Made by a program: the position numbers and the translations under genes
Notes under the pieces: generated by a model
Told to the model about the DNA's origin: nothing
What the model saw: only the letters and a program-made list of their open reading frames with translations
Database searches by the model: none
Assembly: GCA_009838595.1 (NCBI GenBank)
Contig: VXRI01000017.1
Span: 4,718 to 14,709 of the forward strand
Length of the DNA stretch: 9,992 nt
Reading direction: 5' to 3'
DNA from: Chloroflexota bacterium
GTDB lineage: Bacteria > Chloroflexota > Dehalococcoidia > Lucifugimonadales > JADFKI01
Part shown: positions 1 to 6,417 of the stretch, piece after piece
Numbering within the stretch: the stretch's first letter is position 1
Layout of the letters: every line of letters begins with the position of its first letter

Positions 1-22
1 TTTTTTTTTTTTTTTTTTTTTT
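1..22. other. Poly-T run at window edge
   Basis: There are twenty-two uninterrupted T residues at the very first bases, followed directly by GC-rich sequence. No stem precedes the run inside the window, so it cannot be called a terminator. A homopolymer exactly at the edge of an otherwise GC-rich contig is most simply a sequencing or assembly end artefact. Confidence 0.6.
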
Positions 23-111
23 CTATCCCGCCCGGCTCGGCTGTCGTATACGAAGGCATAAAGTAAAGACTTCTGCAACGATTCTGGCAATTTTACACAC
101 CGATTTCCCGC

Positions 112-147
112 TCCCCGCCCCGCCTGCGCGGGAAGGACGATTCGGAT
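112..147. repeat. Degenerate short palindromic (REP-like) repeat
   Basis: The core is an inverted repeat, CCCGC (119-123), loop CTGC, GCGGG (128-132), followed by GAAGGACGATTCGG. It resembles the dispersed 'CCCGCCTGCGCGGGAATGACG' type of intergenic repeat found in many environmental bacterial genomes; that resemblance is from memory and was not searched. The stretch 23-191 around it holds no convincing gene. The open frame on the - strand (23-235) has no family resemblance and runs through this repeat. Confidence 0.4.
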
Positions 148-234
148 ACCGCTGCATGGTAACAACACCTCGATTAGTGGGCGGTTTCGCATGTGCAGGC
201 ACTTGTGATAACTTCATGCGGAGCTGCTGATTCA

Positions 235-291
235 ACTACATTCACTACATTCGCAGCACTGGGCACAGCACTGGGGGATATTGGAGATATT
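235..291 (+). repeat. Three consecutive in-register micro-duplications
   Basis: Three different short direct repeats follow one another just upstream of the ATG at 292. ACTACATTC occurs twice in tandem (235-243, 244-252). CAGCACTGGG occurs twice (254-263, 266-275; period 12). GATATT occurs twice (277-282, 286-291; period 9). All periods are multiples of three, so if the frame were translated from the GTG at 193 it would read as repeated dipeptide/tripeptide blocks (TTFTTF, ALGTALG, DIGDI). The second copy of the last repeat contains part of the ribosome binding site of the downstream gene. Confidence 0.7.
283..286 (+). promoter_or_regulatory. Ribosome binding site for the DMFase-like gene
   Basis: GGAG at 283-286 lies five bases before the ATG at 292. 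This spacing favours 292 over the in-frame GTG at 193, which has no comparable purine-rich motif upstream. Confidence 0.6.
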
Positions 292-1749
292 ATGAGCATC
301 AACACGAACAACCCGACGGCTGAGGAAAATCGCAAGCAGGGGACACCGGAATGGCAGCTGCGGAATGTGCGGTTCGATAGCCCGGCTACGCTGGCGGCGT
401 TTCCGCTGGTGCGCAATCTGACTTCATCCGCGATACAGGGCTACGCATCGAAGACGAGCGCGTATCCGGGCGAACCCATAGACCTTAAGGTCAGCATGGA
501 GCCGGAAGGCGAATTCAGCATCAGCTTCTACCGGCTCGGCTGGTACGGCGGGCTAGGCGGCAGGCTCATGGGCAAAATGGGTCCGTATCGCGGCAAGACA
601 CAGCTCGTGCCTATGATGTCTATGCAGCGGCTGCGTGAATGCGTGTGGGAAGTCAGCGCGCGCTTGACGATTCCTGACGATTGGCAAAGCGGCGTGTATC
701 TGGCGAAGCTGTCCCGCGTGGAGCCGGGCGCTGCGTCGTCCGCTCCGAACTACGGCGTGCAGAGCTACATCACCTTCGTAGTGAAGTCGCGGCGCGAGTG
801 CGACCTGCTATTTCAGGTGAGCGACATCACCTGGCAGGCTTACAACAAGTGGCCCGGCAATGATTCCATATACACCGACGGCACGCCGAATGTGTGGTAT
901 CAAGGCACCGAGACACGCACGAGCTTTGACCGTCCATACGCGAAGTATTGCCAGATTTTGGACGCGCCACTGTCGCTCGGGTCGGGCGAGTTTCTGCTGT
1001 GGGAGCATCCTATGGCGTTCTGGCTTGAAGAGCAAGGCTACGATGTCGCGTATTGCTCGAATATGGATTTGCATCTCGACCCACAGGTGTTGGACAAGTG
1101 CAAGGTGTTCTTGTCCGTCGGACACGACGAATACTGGTCGCGCGAGATGTTCGACAACATGCTGTCGGCGCGGGACGCGGGTATGAGCATCGGCTTCTTC
1201 TCAGGCAACTCGGTCTATTGGGAGATAGAGTTCCACGAAAGTGAGGTTACGGACGCGCCCTGCCGGGTGTTCTCGCGCAAGCGGCTGTTTGGCGGCGAGG
1301 AAGGCGCGCTGATGGGCTTGAAAAGCTACGGCCCCGGCTACGGCGACTGGACGATTACGAACCCGTCGCACTGGATATTCGACGGCATGGGCGTGAGCGC
1401 CGGCGATACCATTCCTGCGATTGTGGGCTGGGAATATCACGGCACGCCGGCGGATATAGACGGGCTGGAAGTGGTGGCGAGCAGCGAGTTGTTTCAGGGA
1501 TACAAAGAGCCGCGAGAACCGGCGCACGCGGCGGTTGTGTACCCGTGCGAGCGCGGCAACTGGGTGTTCAACGCCGGCACGATTTGGTGGCCCGAAGGCT
1601 TGTCCAACCCGCCCGGCCACATCCCGGCGCGCCTCGCCATCAATTCTGTAAGCGTAGGCAGCAGCCCCGGCACATTCGGCGTAAACCCCATGACACAGGC
1701 TATCACCGCCAATGTGCTGAACAGGATGATAGCGGATTCGCCTCGCTAG
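292..1749 (+). CDS. N,N-dimethylformamidase beta-subunit-like protein
   Basis: A 485-residue protein from the ATG at 292. It resembles the large-subunit (beta) family of dimethylformamidase, which hydrolyses formamides, although many members have unknown substrates. Seen: an N-terminal beta-rich part with GYASKTSAYPGEPIDLKVS and FYRLGWYGGLGGRLM (family hallmarks), then WQAYNKW (Tyr184), FDRPY (Tyr216) and VGHDEYW (His278, Glu280). In the Paracoccus enzyme the mononuclear iron is held by two Tyr and one Glu; Tyr184, Tyr216 and Glu280 are the likely equivalents, aligned by eye. The protein is much shorter than the roughly 760-residue classical beta subunit, and no small alpha subunit gene lies beside it, so it may work alone or on another amide. 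No signal peptide is evident. An in-frame GTG at 193 would add 33 repetitive residues; I prefer 292 because of the GGAG there. The family is fairly sure, the substrate unknown. Confidence 0.85.
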   Translation: MSINTNNPTAEENRKQGTPEWQLRNVRFDSPATLAAFPLVRNLTSSAIQGYASKTSAYPGEPIDLKVSMEPEGEFSISFYRLGWYGGLGGRLMGKMGPYRGKTQLVPMMSMQRLRECVWEVSARLTIPDDWQSGVYLAKLSRVEPGAASSAPNYGVQSYITFVVKSRRECDLLFQVSDITWQAYNKWPGNDSIYTDGTPNVWYQGTETRTSFDRPYAKYCQILDAPLSLGSGEFLLWEHPMAFWLEEQGYDVAYCSNMDLHLDPQVLDKCKVFLSVGHDEYWSREMFDNMLSARDAGMSIGFFSGNSVYWEIEFHESEVTDAPCRVFSRKRLFGGEEGALMGLKSYGPGYGDWTITNPSHWIFDGMGVSAGDTIPAIVGWEYHGTPADIDGLEVVASSELFQGYKEPREPAHAAVVYPCERGNWVFNAGTIWWPEGLSNPPGHIPARLAINSVSVGSSPGTFGVNPMTQAITANVLNRMIADSPR

Positions 1750-1985
1750 CGGCACAAGCCCTTCTTCCCTGGAAATTAACAGGGATAGACAAGATGGAAG
1801 CAAGAAGGATAGCGTTTCCATTCGGATGGTTTGAATAAAAACGCCATTTGTCCTGATCCTATCGAAAGACGAAAACTCGGGGTTCGTGGTTTGACAAGCT
1901 CACCACGAACGGTGGCAAAACACTCTTGAACACTTAGAAGGAAACGCTGTCGGCAAGAAGCCGCGCATTTCCATCCCTTCCATAT
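1750..1985. other. Intergenic region with one palindromic repeat
   Basis: This 236-base gap separates the two + strand genes. It contains the palindrome at 1882-1910 and a weak hairpin CGGC-AAGAA-GCCG at 1951-1963. I see no T-tract terminator, no convincing -35/-10 pair and no gene. The gap argues against tight co-transcription of the hydrolase and the permease. Confidence 0.6.
1882..1910. repeat. Perfect 9-bp inverted repeat, dispersed-repeat type
   Basis: GTTCGTGGT (1882-1890) and ACCACGAAC (1902-1910) are perfect reverse complements around the 11-base loop TTGACAAGCTC. The motif closely matches an intergenic palindrome of the form TTCGTGG...GACAAGCTCA...CCACGAACGG that is abundant in some environmental genomes (recalled, not searched). 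As RNA it would form a stem-loop after the hydrolase gene and could protect or attenuate transcripts, but it has no U-tract. Confidence 0.65.
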
Positions 1986-3812
1986 ATGCTATTATTTAGC
2001 GTGCTGAAACGACACTTTTGCACGCTGCAACTTACGGCGGGAATTAGATGGGAGGCGATTCTGGCTACGGCAGGTTCACAGGGCAGCGACAGCCCGCGGT
2101 TTGAAGTAGATGAGCGGCCCCCGCTACTTTCGATACTGAGGAATGGCGCGCAGTTTAGCCTGATTGCGTCTGCGACTCTGCTGGTTACGCCGGTTGTGGT
2201 CGCCAATGCGTCCGGGCTAGACGACTCATATCTGACTTGGATGGTGTTCGCTTCGCTGGTGGTGGTTGGCGTGTCCACGCTGATTCAGGTGCGACGATTT
2301 GGGCCGGTCGGCGGCGGACTGGTGCTGCCAATGTTCACGGCAGCGTTCTCCATACCGTTCTGCATCGCGGCAGTGGTGGACGGCGGACCCGGCACGCTCG
2401 CCGCGCTCGTGCTGATTTCCGCCATTACGCAGCTCGCTATATCGCGGTGGCTGTTCCTCCTGAGGCGGCTCGTTACGCCAATCGTCGGCGGTACCATCGT
2501 CATGATACTGTCCATCACGCTGGCGTCGGTCGTTTTCGACTTGCTCGACAGCGCATCGGTCGTCGAGCCTATGCCCGCGACATTGACGGCGTTCGTAACG
2601 CTTGTCGTCATTGCCGCGCTGAGCCTGCGCGGGTCTGCGATACTGCGCCTATGGGGACCTCTCATCGGCATAGTGATAGGCGGTGTGGTCGCACTTGCAG
2701 TCGGCATATACGATTTTGACAGGGTTACGCAATCGGCGTGGATTGGCGTGCCTGCCGAGTTGCCTGAATTAGGCTTAGACTTAGGCATACCGTTCTGGAC
2801 GCTCTTGCCGTCGTTCGTGTTCTTGGGCATCGTAATATCCATACAAGCGAACGGCGCGTCCGTCGCGCTGCAGCGCGCGTCTTGGCGTGATGACAAGGCG
2901 ATCGACTTCCGACAAGTGCAGGCGACACTGGCGGGCGGCGGCGTAACGAATGTGATTGCCAGCGTGTTCGGCGCGGTGCCGAATGTCATCAACCCCGGCA
3001 CGCTGTCGTTCGTGCAGACAACAGGCGTCGCGGCGCGCAGCATGGGTTACTGCATCGGGCTGATATTCATCGCGCTGGCGTTCGTGCCTAAGGTGTCCGG
3101 CTTGCTCAGCACGATACCGGGTCCAGTGATGACAGGCTACCTCGTGATGGTTACGGGCAGCCTGTTCGTGGATGGCGCGCGCACGATCATCCAGAACGAG
3201 ACGAATGTGAACAAAGTCGCGGTCGCGGGCGTGTGCTTCTGGATTGGCGCATCGTTCCAATTTGGTCTGTTCAACCTACCGGACTTGGGACCCGTGGTGA
3301 ACGCGCTTATGAAGAGCGGCATAACGACCGGCGGCTTCGCGGCGATAGCGATGATACTGTACTTGGAGCTGACGAATCCGCGTCGAATGCGCTTCGAGGC
3401 GGCGCTGCACATAGACACGCTGCCGGATCTAAACGAATTCATGGTGCGCTTCGCAGAGCGTCGTGGCTGGGACGACGCGATGAAGAACCGGCTGATGGCA
3501 GTCGCAGAAGAGACGCTGCTGACACTCGCGCCGCTAGACTTGGACGGCAGCGATGACGACAAGCAAGCAGGTCAGCTGGTGGTAGTCGCGGCGAGCGAAG
3601 GGCAGATAGCGGAGCTGGAGTTCATAGGCGGCAGCAGCGAAGAGATGAACATCGAAGACCGCGCGCGCCAACTGCAGCAGCACGACATCGACTATGTAGT
3701 GGAAAACGAACTATCGCTTCAGCTGCTGCGCGCCTACGCCTCATCCGTCCGCCACCAGCAATTCAGCGGCGCCGACTTGATAACAGTGCGCGTTGAGCTT
3801 CCAAGCGAGTAG
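1986..3812 (+). CDS. NCS2-family (xanthine/uracil-type) permease with C-terminal HATPase-like domain
   Basis: A 608-residue membrane protein. Residues about 45-462 follow the NCS2 nucleobase:cation symporter pattern: LLSILRNGAQFSLIASATLLVTP, GLDDSYLTWMVFASL, then repeated hydrophobic helices; GPVMTGYLVMVTGSLFVDG sits near the end of the core. The TM8 position usually Glu (as in XanQ/UapA/UraA) appears to be Gln287, and the TM10 motif reads INPGTLSFVQTTGVAARS (335-352) instead of the usual (Q/E)NxGxxxxTG, so the substrate may not be a classical nucleobase. Residues about 466-608 are a soluble extension resembling a GHKL/HATPase anti-sigma (RsbW-type) fold: FMVRFAERRGWDDAMKNRLMAVAEE, a beta-rich middle, and NELSLQLLRAYASSVRH before a final strand. 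Its N-box Asn (Thr513 here), DxG and glycine-rich motifs are missing, so ATP binding is doubtful. The start is uncertain: ATG 1986 has no Shine-Dalgarno, while CTG 2061 follows GGGAGG. Permease family confident, extension inferred. Confidence 0.85.
   Translation: MLLFSVLKRHFCTLQLTAGIRWEAILATAGSQGSDSPRFEVDERPPLLSILRNGAQFSLIASATLLVTPVVVANASGLDDSYLTWMVFASLVVVGVSTLIQVRRFGPVGGGLVLPMFTAAFSIPFCIAAVVDGGPGTLAALVLISAITQLAISRWLFLLRRLVTPIVGGTIVMILSITLASVVFDLLDSASVVEPMPATLTAFVTLVVIAALSLRGSAILRLWGPLIGIVIGGVVALAVGIYDFDRVTQSAWIGVPAELPELGLDLGIPFWTLLPSFVFLGIVISIQANGASVALQRASWRDDKAIDFRQVQATLAGGGVTNVIASVFGAVPNVINPGTLSFVQTTGVAARSMGYCIGLIFIALAFVPKVSGLLSTIPGPVMTGYLVMVTGSLFVDGARTIIQNETNVNKVAVAGVCFWIGASFQFGLFNLPDLGPVVNALMKSGITTGGFAAIAMILYLELTNPRRMRFEAALHIDTLPDLNEFMVRFAERRGWDDAMKNRLMAVAEETLLTLAPLDLDGSDDDKQAGQLVVVAASEGQIAELEFIGGSSEEMNIEDRARQLQQHDIDYVVENELSLQLLRAYASSVRHQQFSGADLITVRVELPSE
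2050..2055 (+). promoter_or_regulatory. Strong Shine-Dalgarno inside the annotated permease 5' end
   Basis: GGGAGG lies five bases before an in-frame CTG at 2061 (codon 26 of the frame opened at 1986). No similar motif precedes the ATG at 1986 or the in-frame GTG at 2001. Translation starting at 2061 would remove 25 residues with no family resemblance and leave the whole membrane core intact. This is suggestive only, since CTG starts are rare. Confidence 0.4.
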
Positions 3813-4111
3813 AGACGCGGGCAATTGACATCGATGGACAGAACCCCTTTTCATTGTCACCCTGAAAGGTCACACTGAACGAAGCGAAGAGCCTAAACCT
3901 AAAATCCTCTTGGAAAAACAAGTCTTGCCATAGGTGGCAATCGACCGCTTCCTTCGCTTCGCTGCGAATCACAGAGAGAAGCGGAGTGATGAACGGAATG
4001 GTAACGTAAATCCCCTGTTAGGATGGGAGCGAGGCTTGAGATGCGCGATGCAATCGCAATGTAGGCACCATAATAGCCACCATGTAGTCGCCACACCGCA
4101 TCGCCTGCCCA
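3813..4111. other. Convergent intergenic region with degenerate repeats
   Basis: This 299-base gap lies between the + strand permease and the - strand EamA transporter. It holds the repeat cluster at 3856-3984 and a small hairpin GCGAT-GCA-ATCGC at 4045-4057. Short open frames here show no protein family resemblance. Any stem-loop could act as a two-way terminator for the convergent genes, but no stem is followed by a T-tract. Confidence 0.6.
3856..3984. repeat. Cluster of degenerate GAAGCGAAG-type repeats in inverted arrangement
   Basis: GTCACCCTGA (3856-3865) is followed by GTCACACTGA (3869-3878), a near-perfect direct repeat with period 13. CGAAGCGAAG (3880-3889) is exactly complementary to CTTCGCTTCG (3952-3961). 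Between them is the hairpin TTGCCA-TAGG-TGGCAA (3925-3940). CCGCTTC (3945-3951) pairs with GAAGCGG (3978-3984). The parts resemble decayed, head-to-head copies of the widespread intergenic 'GTCACCCTGAGCGAAGCGAAG' repeat family (recalled, not searched). No associated transposase is present. Confidence 0.6.
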
Positions 4112-5017
4112 TCACACCGACACCGCTATCACGCCGCCCACCGTCAGCACAATCGCGGCTAGTTTGACTGCGAGGATTTTACCGCCGAGAGGTTCGTCGA
4201 GGACGCGGGAGATGCCTAGGCTTAGGACTATGCCTAGCATGAAGACGAACATTGGGCGCGTTGCCATTACTGCGGTTACCAGCGACACCGGGCCTGCGTA
4301 GATTGCCTCTAGCGTTAAGTACACCGTGCCCAGCACTAGGAAGCCTTCGACAAGGATAGTCAGCCCCATTGGGATTGGCGAGCGGAGCGTGTTTATCAGG
4401 TCGGGTATTATCCTCGGCGTAACTATGAACGCGGTGCAGGATATTCCCATGCCCAGCGCGCGCCACATAAACAGCGTCCAAACATCCATATCGACCGATA
4501 TGAGCTTGGTGAGGAATTGATTGATTCCGAAGGCTAAACTGGCGACCAGCAGCAGCATGAACGGTATGATTCGGTTCTGCTCGCGCTCGGACTCGCGCAT
4601 CGTTGGCCCCAGCGACATCAGCGCCGCGCCGACCACCGTAGCGAATATGCCAATCCACGCGATTAGCGATATGAACTCCGACAGGAAGACCATCGCGAGA
4701 ATGGCAACGAATATCGTGTGCGTGGTCGTTACCGGCACTACGCGCGACACATCCTGCGTTCGCATCACCCAGAACATCATCGCCAGATAGATGCCCGACA
4801 GCAATCCGCCGCCGATAGCGATGAGCAGCGTATCCACGCCGTAGCCGCTGAATGTGGAAAATGGCACGGTCACGGCGGCGAGTCCCAGTTGGCACAGCCC
4901 CACGATGACGATGAACACCAAGGGCGTGGGCATGTATCGTTGTATGAGGATCTTGTCCAGTGCGGATACGATGGCGAAGCCGAACGCGCTGCCGAGTGAC
5001 AGGACTATCCAGTGCAT
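4112..5017 (-). CDS. DMT-superfamily EamA-type transporter
   Basis: A 301-residue, almost wholly hydrophobic protein with about ten transmembrane segments in two halves, the usual length and layout of a two-EamA-domain drug/metabolite transporter. The first half opens with VLSLGSAFGFAIVSALDKIL and ends near ATVVGAALMSLGP (about residue 138). A charged linker RESEREQNR follows, and the second half opens with FMLLLVASLAFGINQFLTK. Charged residues in the helices are few. Family members export or import small metabolites; the substrate cannot be read from sequence. Its ATG lies one base after the TAG stop of the upstream CoA-transferase (TAG-T-ATG), with no clear Shine-Dalgarno of its own, so translational coupling is likely. 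A longer frame reaching 5086 overlaps that CoA-transferase and its extra residues are not membrane-like, so I reject it. The operon context suggests transport of a CoA-transferase substrate or product, which is an inference. Confidence 0.88.
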   Translation of the reverse strand: MHWIVLSLGSAFGFAIVSALDKILIQRYMPTPLVFIVIVGLCQLGLAAVTVPFSTFSGYGVDTLLIAIGGGLLSGIYLAMMFWVMRTQDVSRVVPVTTTHTIFVAILAMVFLSEFISLIAWIGIFATVVGAALMSLGPTMRESEREQNRIIPFMLLLVASLAFGINQFLTKLISVDMDVWTLFMWRALGMGISCTAFIVTPRIIPDLINTLRSPIPMGLTILVEGFLVLGTVYLTLEAIYAGPVSLVTAVMATRPMFVFMLGIVLSLGISRVLDEPLGGKILAVKLAAIVLTVGGVIAVSV

Positions 5018-5018
5018 A

Positions 5019-6380
5019 CTAGGACGCTGCCGTGTTACGGCGCTCGCGGGCGAAGCGGCGAACACCGCCCATATCCGCGCCTTCAAGCGGCACCGTGCCG
5101 ATAACTTTCGCGCGCTCCAAGTCGTGCAGCATATCGTCAGAGTAGCCCAGCATGTCGCGCAGCAAGTATTCGTTGTGCTCGCCTAGACCGGGCGCAGGAT
5201 TGTGGAGGTCGGGCAGGCGCGGCGTGTCTTCGGGCGCCAAGTCCGCCGATGTATGCGACAGCGTGCTCCACACGGGACCGCTCATCGGGAATGTGCCGGC
5301 GTCGGCGTGTGTTACCAGCTGAAAATACTGCCGCGCTTGCAAGTGCGGATCGTCGTAGGTGTCGGGACCGCAGTCCAGCACCGGCGCGGCCGGGATGGAT
5401 TGCGCCTGCAACTGCGTGGCGATGTCTTGGCGCGTGCTCCGCGCCGTCCACTCTCTGACAATATCGTCTAGTGCCGCGCGGTTGGCGACACGACCGTCCA
5501 GCGATGTGAACCGCGCGTCTGTGGCAAGGTTCGGCTGCCCGACGACATCGCAGAAGCGCTGCCATTCGTCGTCGTTGCGGACGGCTATGGCAACCCATGC
5601 GTCTTCGCCAAGGCAACGATAACAGCCGTGCGGCGCCATTTGCGGGTGGCTGTTGCCGCGTCGTTCCCGAGACTTGCCGCTCATCTGGTTTTCCAAGAAT
5701 GTCTCGCCCATGTGTGGCATGAACGCTTCCGCCTGCGACAGATCGATGAACTGCCCCTTTCCGGTTCGCGCGCGGTAGTGCAGTGCGGCGCATATAGCGA
5801 ATGCGGCGGTTGCGGCGCCCACCGCGTCCGGATGATGCACCAGAGAGTTGTGTGACAGATCGAGGTCGGGGTAGCCGCGCAATGCGGAATGCCCGGTCAT
5901 TGCGTCTATCGCCATGCCCATGCTGCGATGTCCGCGATATGGACCCGTGTTGCCATAGCCGGGCGTGAACAGCACAACTAAATCGGGTTTGATTGCGCGC
6001 AGCACATCCTGCCCGATGCCAAGCCTGTCCATAACGCCGAATGCGTAGTTAGTGAACACCACATCGCTGATAGCGACAAGTTCCTTGAAGGCATTAACGC
6101 CTTGTTCGCTGGTGAGGTCAAGCGTCAAGCCGAGTTTGTTGCGATTGGTGGCGTTGAAGTTGGCCTGCCGGTTCCACGGGCGTTCGCCAGGGTCGTAGTC
6201 CGGATAGCCGGGCGTGTTTGGTGCGGGTCGTATAGGACCGCGCGCGATACGCTGAAGCGCCACCCACATTAAAATATCCCCGCCCATGTCTCCAAGCATA
6301 ACCCCGCACAAACGTCCCCCCCAGTATTCGGCGAGTTCCAGAGCGCGTATGCCACGCAGCGGCGGATTTTTCATACCCAA
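5019..6380 (-). CDS. CaiB/BaiF family III CoA-transferase, probable catalytic subunit
   Basis: A 453-residue family III CoA-transferase, which moves CoA between carboxylic acids through an aspartyl-CoA intermediate in the cytoplasm. Seen: an N-terminal Rossmann-like part (GIRALELAEYWGGRLCGVMLGDMGGD), NRNKLGLTLDL, FTPGYGNTGPYRGHRSMG, and the catalytic region HHPDAVGAATAAFAICAAL with Asp185 at the conserved Asp position, followed by RARTGKGQFIDLSQAE. The C-terminal part has IPAAPVLDCGPDTYDDPHLQARQYF and PAPGLGEHNEYLL, both typical. It is about 50 residues longer than the common 400, mainly through an insert near residues 45-70 and a C-terminal tail rich in Arg. The TTG at 6380 is chosen because GGGAG lies six bases upstream; an ATG two codons later (6374) would be 12 bases away. 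It follows the other CoA-transferase by 37 bases and couples to EamA. The substrate is unknown. Confidence 0.9.
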   Translation of the reverse strand: MGMKNPPLRGIRALELAEYWGGRLCGVMLGDMGGDILMWVALQRIARGPIRPAPNTPGYPDYDPGERPWNRQANFNATNRNKLGLTLDLTSEQGVNAFKELVAISDVVFTNYAFGVMDRLGIGQDVLRAIKPDLVVLFTPGYGNTGPYRGHRSMGMAIDAMTGHSALRGYPDLDLSHNSLVHHPDAVGAATAAFAICAALHYRARTGKGQFIDLSQAEAFMPHMGETFLENQMSGKSRERRGNSHPQMAPHGCYRCLGEDAWVAIAVRNDDEWQRFCDVVGQPNLATDARFTSLDGRVANRAALDDIVREWTARSTRQDIATQLQAQSIPAAPVLDCGPDTYDDPHLQARQYFQLVTHADAGTFPMSGPVWSTLSHTSADLAPEDTPRLPDLHNPAPGLGEHNEYLLRDMLGYSDDMLHDLERAKVIGTVPLEGADMGGVRRFARERRNTAAS

Positions 6381-6386
6381 TCTTTT

Positions 6387-6391
6387 CTCCC
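6387..6391 (-). promoter_or_regulatory. Shine-Dalgarno deciding a TTG start
   Basis: GGGAG on the - strand sits six bases before the TTG at 6380 and twelve before the ATG at 6374. The spacing favours TTG, giving the N-terminus MGMKNPPL. Confidence 0.5.
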
Positions 6392-6417
6392 GCTAGGGCT
6401 GGCAACTTTCGTGGGGA

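Noticed and set aside
193..291. N-terminal extension of the DMFase-like protein from GTG 193
   Set aside because: No ribosome binding site, repetitive non-family residues, and a good GGAG before ATG 292.
1201..1821. 206-residue open frame on the - strand
   Set aside because: Antisense shadow of the DMFase-like gene, rich in Arg/Ala/His with no domain pattern.
2285..3043. 252-residue open frame on the - strand inside the permease
   Set aside because: Thr/Ser/Pro-rich shadow of a GC-rich gene; the + strand frame has clear family motifs.
3925..3940. TTGCCA-TAGG-TGGCAA hairpin as an intrinsic terminator
   Set aside because: Only a 6-bp stem and no T-tract on either strand.
3856..3984. Possible CRISPR array from the repeated GAAGCGAAG/GTCAC motifs
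   Set aside because: Repeats are short, few, imperfect and inverted, with no regular spacers and no cas genes.
4179..4895. 238-residue open frame overlapping the EamA gene on the same strand
   Set aside because: Arg/His-rich alternative frame of a clear membrane protein gene.
5018..5086. Longer EamA start at 5086
   Set aside because: It would overlap the CoA-transferase by 68 bases; the extra 23 residues are Arg/Ala-rich and not typical. ATG 5017 abuts the upstream stop.
5137..5793. 218-residue frame inside the first CoA-transferase
   Set aside because: Arg-rich alternative-frame shadow without motifs.
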